Assembly: GCA_947177595.1 (NCBI GenBank) | Contig: CAMWUZ010000019.1 | Location: forward strand, 1 to 15,719 | Origin: an uncultured Porphyromonadaceae bacterium | GTDB lineage: Bacteria > Bacteroidota > Bacteroidia > Bacteroidales > Muribaculaceae | Length of the DNA: 15,719 nucleotides | Direction: 5' to 3' | Part shown: piece by piece, positions 6,843 through 14,456 of the stretch | Layout: the number at the start of each line of letters is the position of its first letter | How positions within the stretch are numbered: the first letter of the stretch is position 1 | The notes under the pieces: model-generated | What the model saw: the letters and a program-made list of their open reading frames with translations, nothing else | The model's database searches: none | Told to the model about the DNA's origin: nothing | Made by a program: the position numbers and the translations under genes

Positions 6843-6874
6843 TTATTATATTTTGTGAAAATCCGTATGCCAGA

Positions 6875-8203
6875 TTATCTTCTGCGCATGGCTCGCATCA
6901 TCTTCATGGGATTTTTCATGGATGTTGCGGCTTTCATCATCTTTCTTGTTTCCTCAAACTGCTTGAGCAATCGGTTCACTTCCTGAATATTGGTGCCTGA
7001 GCCTTTGGCAATTCTCTGACGGCGGCTTGAATTGATGATTTCTGGACGTGCTCTCTCAGCCTTGGTCATGGAGCGGATAATAGCCTCGATACCTTTGAAT
7101 GCGTCGTCATCGATGTCAATGTCCTTGATAGCTTTTCCAACACCGGGAATCATTGCGGCAAGATCCTTGAGATTGCCCATCTTCTTGATTTGCTGAATCT
7201 GATTGAGAAAGTCATCGAAATTAAACTGGTTCTTGGCGATTTTTCTCTGCAATTCAGCCGCTTCCTTTTCATCGATAGCCTGCTGTGCTTTCTCCACGAG
7301 GGTAACTATGTCGCCCATGCCGAGAATACGGTCTGCCATACGCGCGGGGTGGAACTGATCAAGTGCGTCAAGTTTCTCACCGGAGCCTACAAATTTGATA
7401 GGTTTAGTCACCACGGTGCGGATAGATAGCGCGGCACCGCCGCGGGTATCACCGTCAAGTTTGGTGAGGATAACGCCGTCAAAATCAAGTCGGTCATTGA
7501 ATTCCTTGGCGGTATTCACGGCATCCTGACCGGTCATAGCATCTACAACAAAGAGGATTTCATTTGGCTTGACCGCTTTTTTGATAGCGGCAATCTCCTC
7601 CATCATCTGCTCATCAACAGCCAGACGACCGGCGGTATCGATAATCACCAGATCATTATGGTTCGCTTTAGCGAATTTGATGGCATTTTCCGCAATCTGG
7701 ACGGGATTCTTGTTGCCCTCCTCTGTATAGACAGGCACATCAATCTGCTCTGCAAGCACTTTCAGCTGATCTATAGCGGCGGGACGGTACACGTCGCAGG
7801 CAACAAGCAGCGGGCGCTTAGCTTTCTCGCTTTTTAGTTTCTTGGCGAGTTTGCCCGAGAAAGTTGTCTTACCTGAACCCTGAAGACCGGACATGAGGAT
7901 AACGGTAGGATTGCCGCTGAGGTTGATCTGCTCGGTATCTCCACCCATGAGAGCGGTAAGCTCGTCATGAACAATCTTGACCATCATCTCGCTCGGCTTA
8001 ACGGCGGTGAGCACGTTCTGACCGAGTGCCTTAGCCTTAACGGTGTCGGTAAAGGTCTTCGCAACCTTATAGTTGACATCGGCATCAAGGAGCGCTCTGC
8101 GCACATCCTTGAGCGTTTCGGCAACATTTATTTCTGTAATCTTGCCTTGCCCCTTTAGGAGCTTGAAGCTTCTTTCGAGTCTTTCGCTAAGATTTTCAAA
8201 CAT
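6875..8203 (-). CDS. ffh: Signal recognition particle GTPase Ffh (SRP54)
   Basis: Ffh binds the signal sequences of nascent inner-membrane and exported proteins together with the 4.5S RNA, and docks with FtsY to deliver ribosomes to the translocon. The 442 residues show the N domain (1 to about 90) and the G domain with GLQGSGKTT (106-114), DTAGR (189-193) and TKLDGDTRGG (247-256). The methionine-rich M domain runs from about residue 300, including the RNA-binding SRRQRIAKGSGT (393-404). The Met- and Arg-rich tail MKMMRAMRRR is typical. The gene starts 5 bases after the stop of panD and is probably co-transcribed with panC and panD. The 4.5S RNA gene is not in this window. Confidence 0.98.
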   Translation of the reverse strand: MFENLSERLERSFKLLKGQGKITEINVAETLKDVRRALLDADVNYKVAKTFTDTVKAKALGQNVLTAVKPSEMMVKIVHDELTALMGGDTEQINLSGNPTVILMSGLQGSGKTTFSGKLAKKLKSEKAKRPLLVACDVYRPAAIDQLKVLAEQIDVPVYTEEGNKNPVQIAENAIKFAKANHNDLVIIDTAGRLAVDEQMMEEIAAIKKAVKPNEILFVVDAMTGQDAVNTAKEFNDRLDFDGVILTKLDGDTRGGAALSIRTVVTKPIKFVGSGEKLDALDQFHPARMADRILGMGDIVTLVEKAQQAIDEKEAAELQRKIAKNQFNFDDFLNQIQQIKKMGNLKDLAAMIPGVGKAIKDIDIDDDAFKGIEAIIRSMTKAERARPEIINSSRRQRIAKGSGTNIQEVNRLLKQFEETRKMMKAATSMKNPMKMMRAMRRR

Positions 8204-8208
8204 ATTCT

Positions 8209-8565
8209 TTATGAGTTAGTGAGGGAGTTTGTTTCGGTATCGGGGAAAATGATGCTTGGCTTGAAAGTGCGGGCTTCCTCGGGAGTCATTGTGGCGTAGC
8301 TCATGATGATGACTATGTCACCGGGCTGTACTTTTCTCGCGGCTGCTCCGTTGAGACAGATCACACCGCTACCCGGTTCGCCGGCAATAACATAAGTGTC
8401 GAGTCTCTCTCCGTTGTTGTTGTCAACGATATATACTCTCTCTCCGGGCAGAATGCCTGCGGCTTCCATTAGGAGTGAGTCGATAGTGATGCTTCCGATA
8501 TAGTTCAGGTTCGCCTGAGTTACGGTTACGCGGTGTATCTTTGATTTGAGTACTTCAATGAACAT
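8209..8565 (-). CDS. panD: Aspartate 1-decarboxylase (pyruvoyl-dependent)
   Basis: PanD decarboxylates L-aspartate to beta-alanine, the partner of pantoate in pantothenate synthesis. The 118 residues fit the family. The proenzyme cleavage site is Gly24-Ser25 in NYIGSIT; self-cleavage turns Ser25 into the pyruvoyl cofactor. Arg54, Thr57 and Tyr58 (GERLDTY) match the substrate-binding and cleavage residues known from the E. coli enzyme, and the GAAAR segment at 73-77 is also conserved. It lies directly between panC (15 bases upstream) and ffh (5 bases downstream), so the last two steps toward pantothenate are encoded side by side. panB is not seen here. Confidence 0.98.
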   Translation of the reverse strand: MFIEVLKSKIHRVTVTQANLNYIGSITIDSLLMEAAGILPGERVYIVDNNNGERLDTYVIAGEPGSGVICLNGAAARKVQPGDIVIIMSYATMTPEEARTFKPSIIFPDTETNSLTNS

Positions 8566-8580
8566 AAATTCGAGTACGGT

Positions 8581-9420
8581 TTAATATCTGATGTTGTCTA
8601 TGAGTCGCACATCTCCGCAAAAAACGGTGATACAGCCCACCGGTTCCTTTGTGTCTTCCCAGCGTTTGATAGGCTGCATGGTCTTGCCGTCAACAATTTC
8701 GTAGTATTCAACATTCATGTGGGGAAAGGAGTTTACGGTGTCGATGACGAAACGCTTGGTCTGGTCAACGGTGTGATCCTTAGCCCAATCAACGCTTGAT
8801 ACGAGTGTCTTTGCGATAGCGGGTGCTATAGCTCTCTGAGCGGGAGTGAGGCGCACGTTTCTGCTGCTGAGGGCAAGCCCGTCATCCTCTCTGCAAATGG
8901 GGCACGGCACAATCTCAAGTTCAAAGCCTTCAAGTTCAGCCATTTTGCGGATGACGGCAATCTGCTGGAAATCTTTTTCGCCGAAATATGCTCTTGTGGG
9001 ATGAGTCATAGCAAAAAGTTTGCTGACAATCTGAGCTACCCCGTTGAAGTGACCGGGACGCATGGCTCCCTCCATCACTTCGGCTACCGGTCCGAGTTCA
9101 AACACTCTTGTATCAGGCTTCGGATATATTTCCTCGACAGAGGGAATGAAAGCTATGTCAACTCCCCCCTCTTCAAGTAGCTTACAGTCGGCTTTTTCTG
9201 TGCGGGGATATGTTTTTAGATCATCGGGATTATTGAATTGTGTGGGATTCACGAAAACGCTTGCCACCACAATGTCATTTTCCTTGCGTGCTCTTGCAAT
9301 CAGGCTCATGTGACCTGCATGGAGCGCGCCCATGGTGGGAACGAGTCCGATAGAAAATCCTTGCCGACGGAGCTGCTCGGTTATTCGCTCAAGTTCGGCG
9401 ACTGTGCGTATTATTTCCAT
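8581..9420 (-). CDS. panC: Pantothenate synthetase (pantoate--beta-alanine ligase)
   Basis: PanC joins pantoate and beta-alanine with ATP, through a pantoyl-adenylate, to give pantothenate, the precursor of CoA. From the ATG at 9420 it has 279 residues, a normal length. Motifs are VPTMGALHAGH (28-37, with the HIGH-like H34-A-G-H37), NPTQFNNPDD (58-67), FGEKDFQQ (146-153) and the KMSKS-like LSSRN (184-188). The frame is open to an ATG at 9453, but that codon lies inside the -7 promoter box at 9449-9458. The longer start would therefore precede the transcript, and MEIIRTV is the usual N-terminus. The leader would be only about 20-25 bases. The beta-alanine substrate is supplied by panD, the next gene. 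Confidence 0.98.
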   Translation of the reverse strand: MEIIRTVAELERITEQLRRQGFSIGLVPTMGALHAGHMSLIARARKENDIVVASVFVNPTQFNNPDDLKTYPRTEKADCKLLEEGGVDIAFIPSVEEIYPKPDTRVFELGPVAEVMEGAMRPGHFNGVAQIVSKLFAMTHPTRAYFGEKDFQQIAVIRKMAELEGFELEIVPCPICREDDGLALSSRNVRLTPAQRAIAPAIAKTLVSSVDWAKDHTVDQTKRFVIDTVNSFPHMNVEYYEIVDGKTMQPIKRWEDTKEPVGCITVFCGDVRLIDNIRY

Positions 9421-9448
9421 GTCTGTTAATAGTCTTTGAAAAATACTT

Positions 9449-9458
9449 TGCAAAAGTA
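9449..9458 (-). promoter_or_regulatory. panC promoter -7 element (Bacteroidota type)
   Basis: On the minus strand the sequence TACTTTTGCA matches the Bacteroidota -7 consensus TAnnTTTG exactly, with the common CA after it. It ends 28 bases upstream of the panC ATG at 9420. No clear TTTG -33 element is present at the expected distance. The box is part of a palindrome, TACTTT-gca-AAAGTA on the plus strand (9444-9458), which could also bind a dimeric regulator. Confidence 0.6.
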
Positions 9459-9523
9459 ATAAAAAAAGATGTGGTAAGATGTGTTATTTTATGTGAAGGA
9501 GCAATCTAACGGACAAAAAGGAG

Positions 9524-9533
9524 TAAATTTGCA
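9524..9533 (+). promoter_or_regulatory. recR promoter -7 element (Bacteroidota type)
   Basis: TAAATTTGCA on the plus strand matches TAnnTTTG exactly and is followed by CA. It lies 15 bases before the recR ATG, so the transcript would carry a leader of roughly 10 bases. No good TTTG -33 element is seen 19-21 bases upstream. It faces away from the panC promoter; the two boxes are about 65 bases apart. Confidence 0.55.
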
Positions 9534-9548
9534 TTACAAATTCAGAAA

Positions 9549-10175
9549 ATGGAGCAAGAGTACGCATCAAGTCTGCTTGAAAACGCGGTGAGAGAGCTGT
9601 CGCGTCTTCCCGGAGTGGGTCGCAAGACGGCGCTCCGGCTGGCTCTTCATATATTGCGGAGAGATGAGAGCGAGGGAGTTGCTCTGGGCGAGTCAATCAT
9701 AAATTTGCGCCAGAATATCCGCTACTGCCGTGTGTGTCACAATATATCAGAAAGCGAGATTTGTGAGGTGTGCGGTTCGGAGCGGAGAGACCATACCTGC
9801 GTGTGTGTGGTTGAGAATGTGCGCGATGTGATGAGCATTGAGAACACCGGACAGTATGCCGGGGTATATCATGTGCTCGGTGGTGTAATTTCCCCGATGG
9901 ACGGTATCGGTCCAGATCAGCTTGAAATAGATAGCCTCGTGGAGCGTGTGCGCCTCGGTGGTGTCAAAGAGGTGATTCTCGCGCTTGCTTCCACCATGGA
10001 GGGAGATACTACGAACTTCTATATATTCAGAAAGATAGGAAATATACCCGGGGTGAAAATCACTCAGCTTGCTCGCGGAATGGCTGTCGGCAACGAAATC
10101 GAATATACCGATGAGCTGACCCTCGGCAGGTCGATAGTTCAGCGCACTCTTTTCAGCGATTCTTTTAATTCTTAG
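9549..10175 (+). CDS. recR: Recombination mediator protein RecR
   Basis: RecR acts with RecO (and RecF) to load RecA on single-stranded gaps during recombinational repair, forming a ring-shaped clamp. The 208 residues show the full layout: a helix-hairpin-helix at LSRLPGVGRKTALR (17-30), a zinc finger with Cys60, Cys63, Cys72 and Cys75, and a Toprim domain from about residue 82 (VVENVRDVMSIENTG, then the GGVISPMDGIGP loop). The ARGMAVGNEIEYTDELTLGRS segment lies near the C-terminus. The start at 9549 matches the usual RecR N-terminus and lies just behind the plus-strand promoter box at 9524-9533. It is the first of only two plus-strand genes in the window and is followed by an acetyltransferase gene after 4 bases. 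Confidence 0.98.
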   Translation: MEQEYASSLLENAVRELSRLPGVGRKTALRLALHILRRDESEGVALGESIINLRQNIRYCRVCHNISESEICEVCGSERRDHTCVCVVENVRDVMSIENTGQYAGVYHVLGGVISPMDGIGPDQLEIDSLVERVRLGGVKEVILALASTMEGDTTNFYIFRKIGNIPGVKITQLARGMAVGNEIEYTDELTLGRSIVQRTLFSDSFNS

Positions 10176-10179
10176 CCTT

Positions 10180-10725
10180 ATGGAACCATTACTGAGCGAC
10201 GATATGGTGCATCTGCGCGCGCTTGAGCCTGCTGATGCCGAACGACTGTATCTGTGGGAGAATGACACACGGATGTGGAATGTAGGGTGTGCCACCGCTC
10301 CATTCTCACGCAAACAGCTTGAGGAATACATTGCTACTTACGACGCTGATATTTACAGTGCCAGACAGCTGAGGCTTATGGTAGTGGAAAACGAGAGCGG
10401 CTGCGCGGTTGGCACAGCCGATCTGTATGATTTCGATCCGGTGAATCAGAGGGCGGGTGTGGGTATTCTGATTTCTGAGGAGTATCGCGGAAGGCGCTAC
10501 GGCGAGCGTGCGGTGCGTCTCCTTGAGCGCTACGGTTTCATGCGACTGGGGCTTCATCAGCTATGGGCTGTCGTGCCTGAAAGCAATTCGCCGTGCAGAA
10601 ATCTTTTCGAGCAGGCGGAGTACCGTATTACCGGAAGACTCCGGTCATGGCTTCGCCGTGGCAAGAGCTATGAGGACGCGTATTTGTATCAGCGGTTGAA
10701 TATCGATGCAAACCGCGACATATAA
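10180..10725 (+). CDS. GNAT family N-acetyltransferase, SpeG/RimJ-like
   Basis: This 181-residue protein is a single GNAT domain. The N-terminus LRALEPADAERLYLWENDTRMW (about 12-33) is the first strand-helix unit typical of the RimJ/SpeG branch. The acetyl-CoA motif A reads VGILISEEYRGRRYGERA, with RGRRYG at 103-108 in the pyrophosphate loop. The C-terminal ESNSPCRNLFEQAEY (about 134-148) is the usual motif B helix. It should transfer an acetyl group from acetyl-CoA to an amine: a polyamine or a protein N-terminus are both possible, and I cannot choose. It follows recR after 4 bases and is probably co-transcribed with it. Its last 37 bases overlap the end of the TPR gene on the opposite strand. 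Confidence 0.92.
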   Translation: MEPLLSDDMVHLRALEPADAERLYLWENDTRMWNVGCATAPFSRKQLEEYIATYDADIYSARQLRLMVVENESGCAVGTADLYDFDPVNQRAGVGILISEEYRGRRYGERAVRLLERYGFMRLGLHQLWAVVPESNSPCRNLFEQAEYRITGRLRSWLRRGKSYEDAYLYQRLNIDANRDI

Positions 10726-12281
10726 CCCTTGAACTGAGGAGTGTCTCGCAGCGCTCCCACAGTCACCGAGCCATTAGCATCCACCCAATTGTGATAGTTG
10801 GCATAACCCTTTTCCAGAGCTTTTTCCATGCACTCCGCTGCCTTTTCCATACTTCCTTTTTCAGCATAGTAGCAAGCCCCGTAGTAGTTTATGGTGCCGT
10901 CGGTGTCCGGTTGGTTTACGAGCAAGGAGGTTATCCATGAATCAGCTTCTGCGTCTTTACCTATTCGTGCCAGAGCGAATCCTTTGAGTGATTTCACATC
11001 CGCTGGATCGCTATCCAGTTCGGCAATCTTTGTATATATGCTTTTTGCGAGTTCCGGCTGATTGAGCTTGGTATCGCACAGCCATGCCCTTTTCATAAGC
11101 AGTTCGGAATTGAGAGGGTCGTTCAGAAGCGCTTCGGCGAGGGTAACTGACGCACCGGACACATCTCCAAGTGCAATCTGTGCGTCTGCTTTTGCATCGA
11201 GGGCGGCAACAAGACCCGGCTCTTTGGCAAGCGCCTTGCCGATATTGGAGAGCGCTTCAGCGGGTTCGCCGAGCGCGTTGAGAATATTTGCTTTGAGAGC
11301 GAAGTATGGTGCGTTGTCCGGTGTCGCGCTGATAGCATAGTCCGCATTTGCGAGTGCGGTGTCATACTGCCCGAGCGCATAGAAGCATTTTGCGAGGGAG
11401 GAGTTTAGTCCTGCGTATGAATAAAGTTTGTCGTTCAGAATCTTGTCGTAGTCTGAAATAGCTGAAGTATAGTTGTTATGTGACTCCGCTATAGCTGCTC
11501 TGATGTAGTAGAACATACCAACGCGGGGTGCCTGACGGATAGCTCTTGATAGTCCGTTCATAACCGCAGGGTAATTGGTGTTTGCGAGTTCGACAAGTGC
11601 GGCAAGTGCCTTGCCATTAGATGAGTTGTCAGTGGTAAGTGCTATGATGTAGTCGTCAACCGCTCCTTCGACATTTCCCATCATGGTGCGGATGCTTGCG
11701 CGACGTATATATGACTCGGCGGTAGATGGAAAAAGGTCAACGGCTCTGTCAGCGTAGTCGTTGGCAATACCGATATTGTTTTCCTTGACAGCCACGCGGG
11801 AGAGACCGAACATTGCTTCCTGATTATGGGGGAAAGCCCGGAGAAGTTTTGTGTAGTCAGACTTCGCATTGGTGTACTGCCCAAGGCTGAATTCAATATT
11901 CGCTCTCTGTTGTATGCAGGAGTATGATTCTGGATTAAAGGCGAGAGCCGAGTTGATGTCATTGAGGGCATCGCTGTATTTATGGCGCATCTCGTTGATG
12001 GATGCTCTGAGGCGGTATGCCCCGAATCTCACTTCCCTGGCGTTTTCGGGAGCATATCGAAGCGCATGGTTCACGTCGTCGAGCGCCTTTATATAGTCGT
12101 CCTGGTTGTAATATTCGGTTGCGCGGGCAAAATATGTTTCGTAGTCCGAGGGGTTTTCCTCGATCATTTTGTCATAGACTCTGATTACCGCGGTAGTCAT
12201 CGGAGATTCTGCGGAGGTCTGTGCATTTGCTGTCAATGCAGTGGCAAGGACAGCGGCGAGCAAGATTGAGGTAAATTTCAT
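10689..12281 (-). CDS. Secreted TPR-repeat protein
   Basis: This 530-residue protein has a signal peptide (MKFTSILLAAVLATALTANA, cleavage before Gln21) and is otherwise almost wholly tetratricopeptide repeats. Helix pairs can be followed from about residue 45 to 490. Clear units include YETYFARATEYYNQDDYIKA, YAGLNSSLAKCFYALGQYDTA and GTINYYGACYYAEKGSMEKA; I estimate 12 or more. The end, NYHNWVDANGSVTVGALRDTPQFKGYM, is a common C-terminal cap of such arrays. No lipobox or enzyme domain is present, so it is expected in the periplasm as a protein-binding scaffold; partners are unknown. It starts 32 bases after the stop of rsmE without a recognisable promoter and probably belongs to the mnmA-to-rsmE unit. 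Its last codons overlap the acetyltransferase gene on the other strand. Confidence 0.93.
   Translation of the reverse strand: MKFTSILLAAVLATALTANAQTSAESPMTTAVIRVYDKMIEENPSDYETYFARATEYYNQDDYIKALDDVNHALRYAPENAREVRFGAYRLRASINEMRHKYSDALNDINSALAFNPESYSCIQQRANIEFSLGQYTNAKSDYTKLLRAFPHNQEAMFGLSRVAVKENNIGIANDYADRAVDLFPSTAESYIRRASIRTMMGNVEGAVDDYIIALTTDNSSNGKALAALVELANTNYPAVMNGLSRAIRQAPRVGMFYYIRAAIAESHNNYTSAISDYDKILNDKLYSYAGLNSSLAKCFYALGQYDTALANADYAISATPDNAPYFALKANILNALGEPAEALSNIGKALAKEPGLVAALDAKADAQIALGDVSGASVTLAEALLNDPLNSELLMKRAWLCDTKLNQPELAKSIYTKIAELDSDPADVKSLKGFALARIGKDAEADSWITSLLVNQPDTDGTINYYGACYYAEKGSMEKAAECMEKALEKGYANYHNWVDANGSVTVGALRDTPQFKGYMSRFASIFNR
10692..10716. repeat. Inverted repeat inside the convergent gene-end overlap
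   Basis: GCGGTT (10692-10697) and AACCGC (10711-10716) are perfect 6-base arms around a 13-base loop. They sit entirely inside the 37-base region where the acetyltransferase and TPR genes overlap tail to tail. The stem is GC-rich and could fold in both transcripts, so a two-way termination or pausing role is possible. No T-run follows on either side, so it is not a standard intrinsic terminator. A chance repeat is a real alternative. Confidence 0.35.
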
Positions 12282-12313
12282 ATGTAGTATGTTATAAATA
12301 AGTGTTCGTTTTT

Positions 12314-13051
12314 TTATTCTGTCTGTGAAGTGAGACGGACCGTTTGCGCAGCCATATCAAGAATATGGAAAGTATCGCAGGCAGACAGTGCCGCAGTTTC
12401 TGTCCTGAGCCGGTTATCACCCAGCGATACCGGTCGGTATGCGTTGTCTAACGCGAGTGTTATCTCTTCGGGAGAAAAATCGCCTTCCGGTCCTATGAGA
12501 ATGGCGGCTGATTCTTCCGGCAAATATTCTCCGGCAAGGAGTTTACGCGGTATGGAGCGGTCACAGTAGGCTATGAATTTCTGAACGGAGGATATTGAGG
12601 CTATCGCATGACGGAAAGGAGTCATCGGCTCGATTATCGGGAGCACCGCTTTGAGTGATTGCTTCATAGCTGAAACAGCTATCTTTTCAAGCCGTTCGGT
12701 ATTGATTTCCTTTCTCTCGGAACGGGCGCAGAGCAGTGGAATGATACGGTTGACTCCTATTTCAGTTAGTTTTTCAACGAGCCATTCCATACGGTCCATA
12801 TGCTTGGACGGTGCTACGGCAACGGTAATTTCCTGCTGCCATGAGAGGGGTACGGCTGCCGTGTCGGTGACATGGACGAGAGTGCGCTTGGGATGCGGGT
12901 CGTCTATCACGCAGGTAAAGCGGTGTCCCTTGCCGTCGATTACCTCGATAGAGTGGCCGGCTTTCATTCTCAGCACCTTTGAGCAGTGGCGCGAGTCGCT
13001 TTCCGGTAATGAGCCTGTTGTGAGTATGTCGGGAGCGTAAAACTGAATCAT
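12314..13051 (-). CDS. rsmE: 16S rRNA (uracil(1498)-N(3))-methyltransferase
   Basis: RsmE methylates N3 of U1498 in 16S rRNA of the assembled small subunit, with S-adenosylmethionine. The 245 residues have an N-terminal PUA-like domain (1 to about 70, with SRHCSKVLRMKAGHSIEVIDGKG) and a C-terminal SPOUT knot domain. The knot motifs are LTEIGVNRIIPLLCARSER (95-113), ILIGPEGDFSPEE (184-196) and SLGDNRLRTETAAL (209-222). These form the cofactor site. It starts one base after the stop of the transporter gene (gap at 13052), which implies one transcript and probably coupled translation. Together with mnmA it gives this unit an RNA-modification theme. Confidence 0.97.
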   Translation of the reverse strand: MIQFYAPDILTTGSLPESDSRHCSKVLRMKAGHSIEVIDGKGHRFTCVIDDPHPKRTLVHVTDTAAVPLSWQQEITVAVAPSKHMDRMEWLVEKLTEIGVNRIIPLLCARSERKEINTERLEKIAVSAMKQSLKAVLPIIEPMTPFRHAIASISSVQKFIAYCDRSIPRKLLAGEYLPEESAAILIGPEGDFSPEEITLALDNAYRPVSLGDNRLRTETAALSACDTFHILDMAAQTVRLTSQTE

Positions 13052-13052
13052 C

Positions 13053-14426
13053 TTACTCTATTTCAAGTGTGTTCGCTTTTGCCTCCTTTATTTCGCTGTC
13101 AGTGGGAGGGGTATGGCGGTATTTGAACATGAATGCGAAGAGAATGCACACAACGAGAGAATATCCGGCGAAGATAAACCAAGGTGTGCTCCAGTCACCC
13201 AGCATATATGAGTTGCCGTCAACGGTCTGCCATGAGCAGTAGCGGTTGACTATAGCTCCGGCTATCAGGGTTCCGACAGAGGCTCCTACGCCGTTGGTCA
13301 TGAGCATAAAGAGTCCCTGCGCGGATGATTTTACAGAATCATCTGTTTCCTGCTCAACGAAGAGAGCGCCGGATACATTGAAGAAATCAAACGCTACACC
13401 ATATACAATCATCGAGAGAATGAATAGCCATAGCCCGCTGCCAGGGTTACCGAGTCCGAAGAATCCGAAGCGGAAAACCCATGCCATCATGGCGATGAGC
13501 ATCACTTTCTTGATGCCGTAGCGCCGCAGGAAGAACGGGATAAGCAGAATACATGCCGCTTCTGAAATCTGGGATAGGGAGGTGAGGAGTGTCGCATTGT
13601 TTGCGCCGAAAGTTGTGGAGTATTCGGCAACACCCTTGAAGCTGGATATGAATGTGGTAGCGAAGCCGTTGGTTATCTGCAGAGCTACTCCGAGCAACAT
13701 GGAGAAGAGGAAAAACACAGCCATACGCGTGTCTGAGAAGAGCCGGAAAGCGTTGAGACCCAATGTCTCGCTCCATGATTTGCTCTTTGACTCAGTGGCG
13801 AGAGAGCATTTAGGAAGTGTGAATGAGAATAGGCCGAGGGTAAGACCGAGCACCGTGCAGGTGAGGAGCTGCATATGGGTGTACTGAAAGCGGAAGTTGG
13901 CCATCGGGTTGGCTTCGCTTATGGTGAAACCGAATGAGCCGTCGTGCCAGTATGCGCAGTTCACAAACCACATTGCGGCTATAAATCCCACTGTGCCGAG
14001 AACTCTGATAGGAGGGAAAGACTTTACCGGATCGCAGCCGTGGGCTTTGAGAATCTTGAAAGCTGCTGAGTTTGCCAGTGCGATTGTGGGCATATAGAAA
14101 GCCACACTCAAAGTGTATAATGTGAAAAACGGTGCGAACTCGAGGTTCGGGTGAGTGGAGCCGTAAAACCATGCGCAACCCATGAATATTGCCGCGAGCA
14201 GATGGCACAGACCGAGCATCTTCTGAGCAGGAATCCATTTGTCGGCGATTATGCCGACTATTGCTGGCATGAAAATAGATACCAGACCCTGCACGCTGTA
14301 AAACCACGCTATATCGCTGCCAAGTCCGGCAGGTCCGAGATACTGTCCGAGGCACACAAGGTAACTGCCCCACACGGCAAACTGGAGGAAGTTGAGTATC
14401 GATAGTCTAATTACGGTCGGAGACAT
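13053..14426 (-). CDS. MFS transporter, nucleoside:H+ symporter (NupG-like)
   Basis: This 457-residue membrane protein has the hydrophobic pattern of twelve helices in two halves, with a polar central loop near residues 205-225 (CSLATESKSKSWSE). The N-terminus LSILNFLQFAVWGSYLVCLGQYL, the FPPIRVLGTVGFIAAMW segment, FDFFNVSGALFVEQETD and SAQGLFMLMTNGVGASVG are hallmarks of the nucleoside:H+ symporter branch of the major facilitator superfamily (NupG, XapB). It should import nucleosides by proton symport across the inner membrane. Exact specificity, purine or pyrimidine, is not readable. It lies 30 bases after the BFN gene and one base before rsmE. The acidic C-terminal tail (EIKEAKANTLEIE) is cytoplasmic by prediction. 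Confidence 0.9.
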   Translation of the reverse strand: MSPTVIRLSILNFLQFAVWGSYLVCLGQYLGPAGLGSDIAWFYSVQGLVSIFMPAIVGIIADKWIPAQKMLGLCHLLAAIFMGCAWFYGSTHPNLEFAPFFTLYTLSVAFYMPTIALANSAAFKILKAHGCDPVKSFPPIRVLGTVGFIAAMWFVNCAYWHDGSFGFTISEANPMANFRFQYTHMQLLTCTVLGLTLGLFSFTLPKCSLATESKSKSWSETLGLNAFRLFSDTRMAVFFLFSMLLGVALQITNGFATTFISSFKGVAEYSTTFGANNATLLTSLSQISEAACILLIPFFLRRYGIKKVMLIAMMAWVFRFGFFGLGNPGSGLWLFILSMIVYGVAFDFFNVSGALFVEQETDDSVKSSAQGLFMLMTNGVGASVGTLIAGAIVNRYCSWQTVDGNSYMLGDWSTPWFIFAGYSLVVCILFAFMFKYRHTPPTDSEIKEAKANTLEIE

Positions 14427-14456
14427 TTTAGTGATTTATTTTTGATGATGATTGGT

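Larger units (their letters stand above)
9421..9548. other. Divergent intergenic region between panC and recR
   Basis: This 128-base stretch is the longest non-coding segment in the window and the only divergent one. It is clearly more AT-rich than the genes around it. It holds one exact Bacteroidota -7 box for each direction (9449-9458 minus, 9524-9533 plus) and a 15-base palindrome (9444-9458) on the panC side. I see no small reading frame, tRNA-like fold or riboswitch in it. Confidence 0.7.

Noticed and set aside
6792..6874. Possible tRNA or small RNA between ffh and folD
   Set aside because: No T-loop GTTCRA-type sequence or cloverleaf arms were found; the only structure is a weak 6-base hairpin.
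9747..10331. Minus-strand open frame of 194 codons
   Set aside because: It is antisense to recR and the acetyltransferase, both of which have complete family motifs on the plus strand.
12651..13040. Plus-strand open frame of 129 codons
   Set aside because: It is antisense to rsmE, whose SPOUT motifs are complete.
13810..14373. Second minus-strand frame of 187 codons
   Set aside because: It is a shifted frame inside the MFS transporter; the translation is Arg- and Ser-rich with no membrane pattern or motif.
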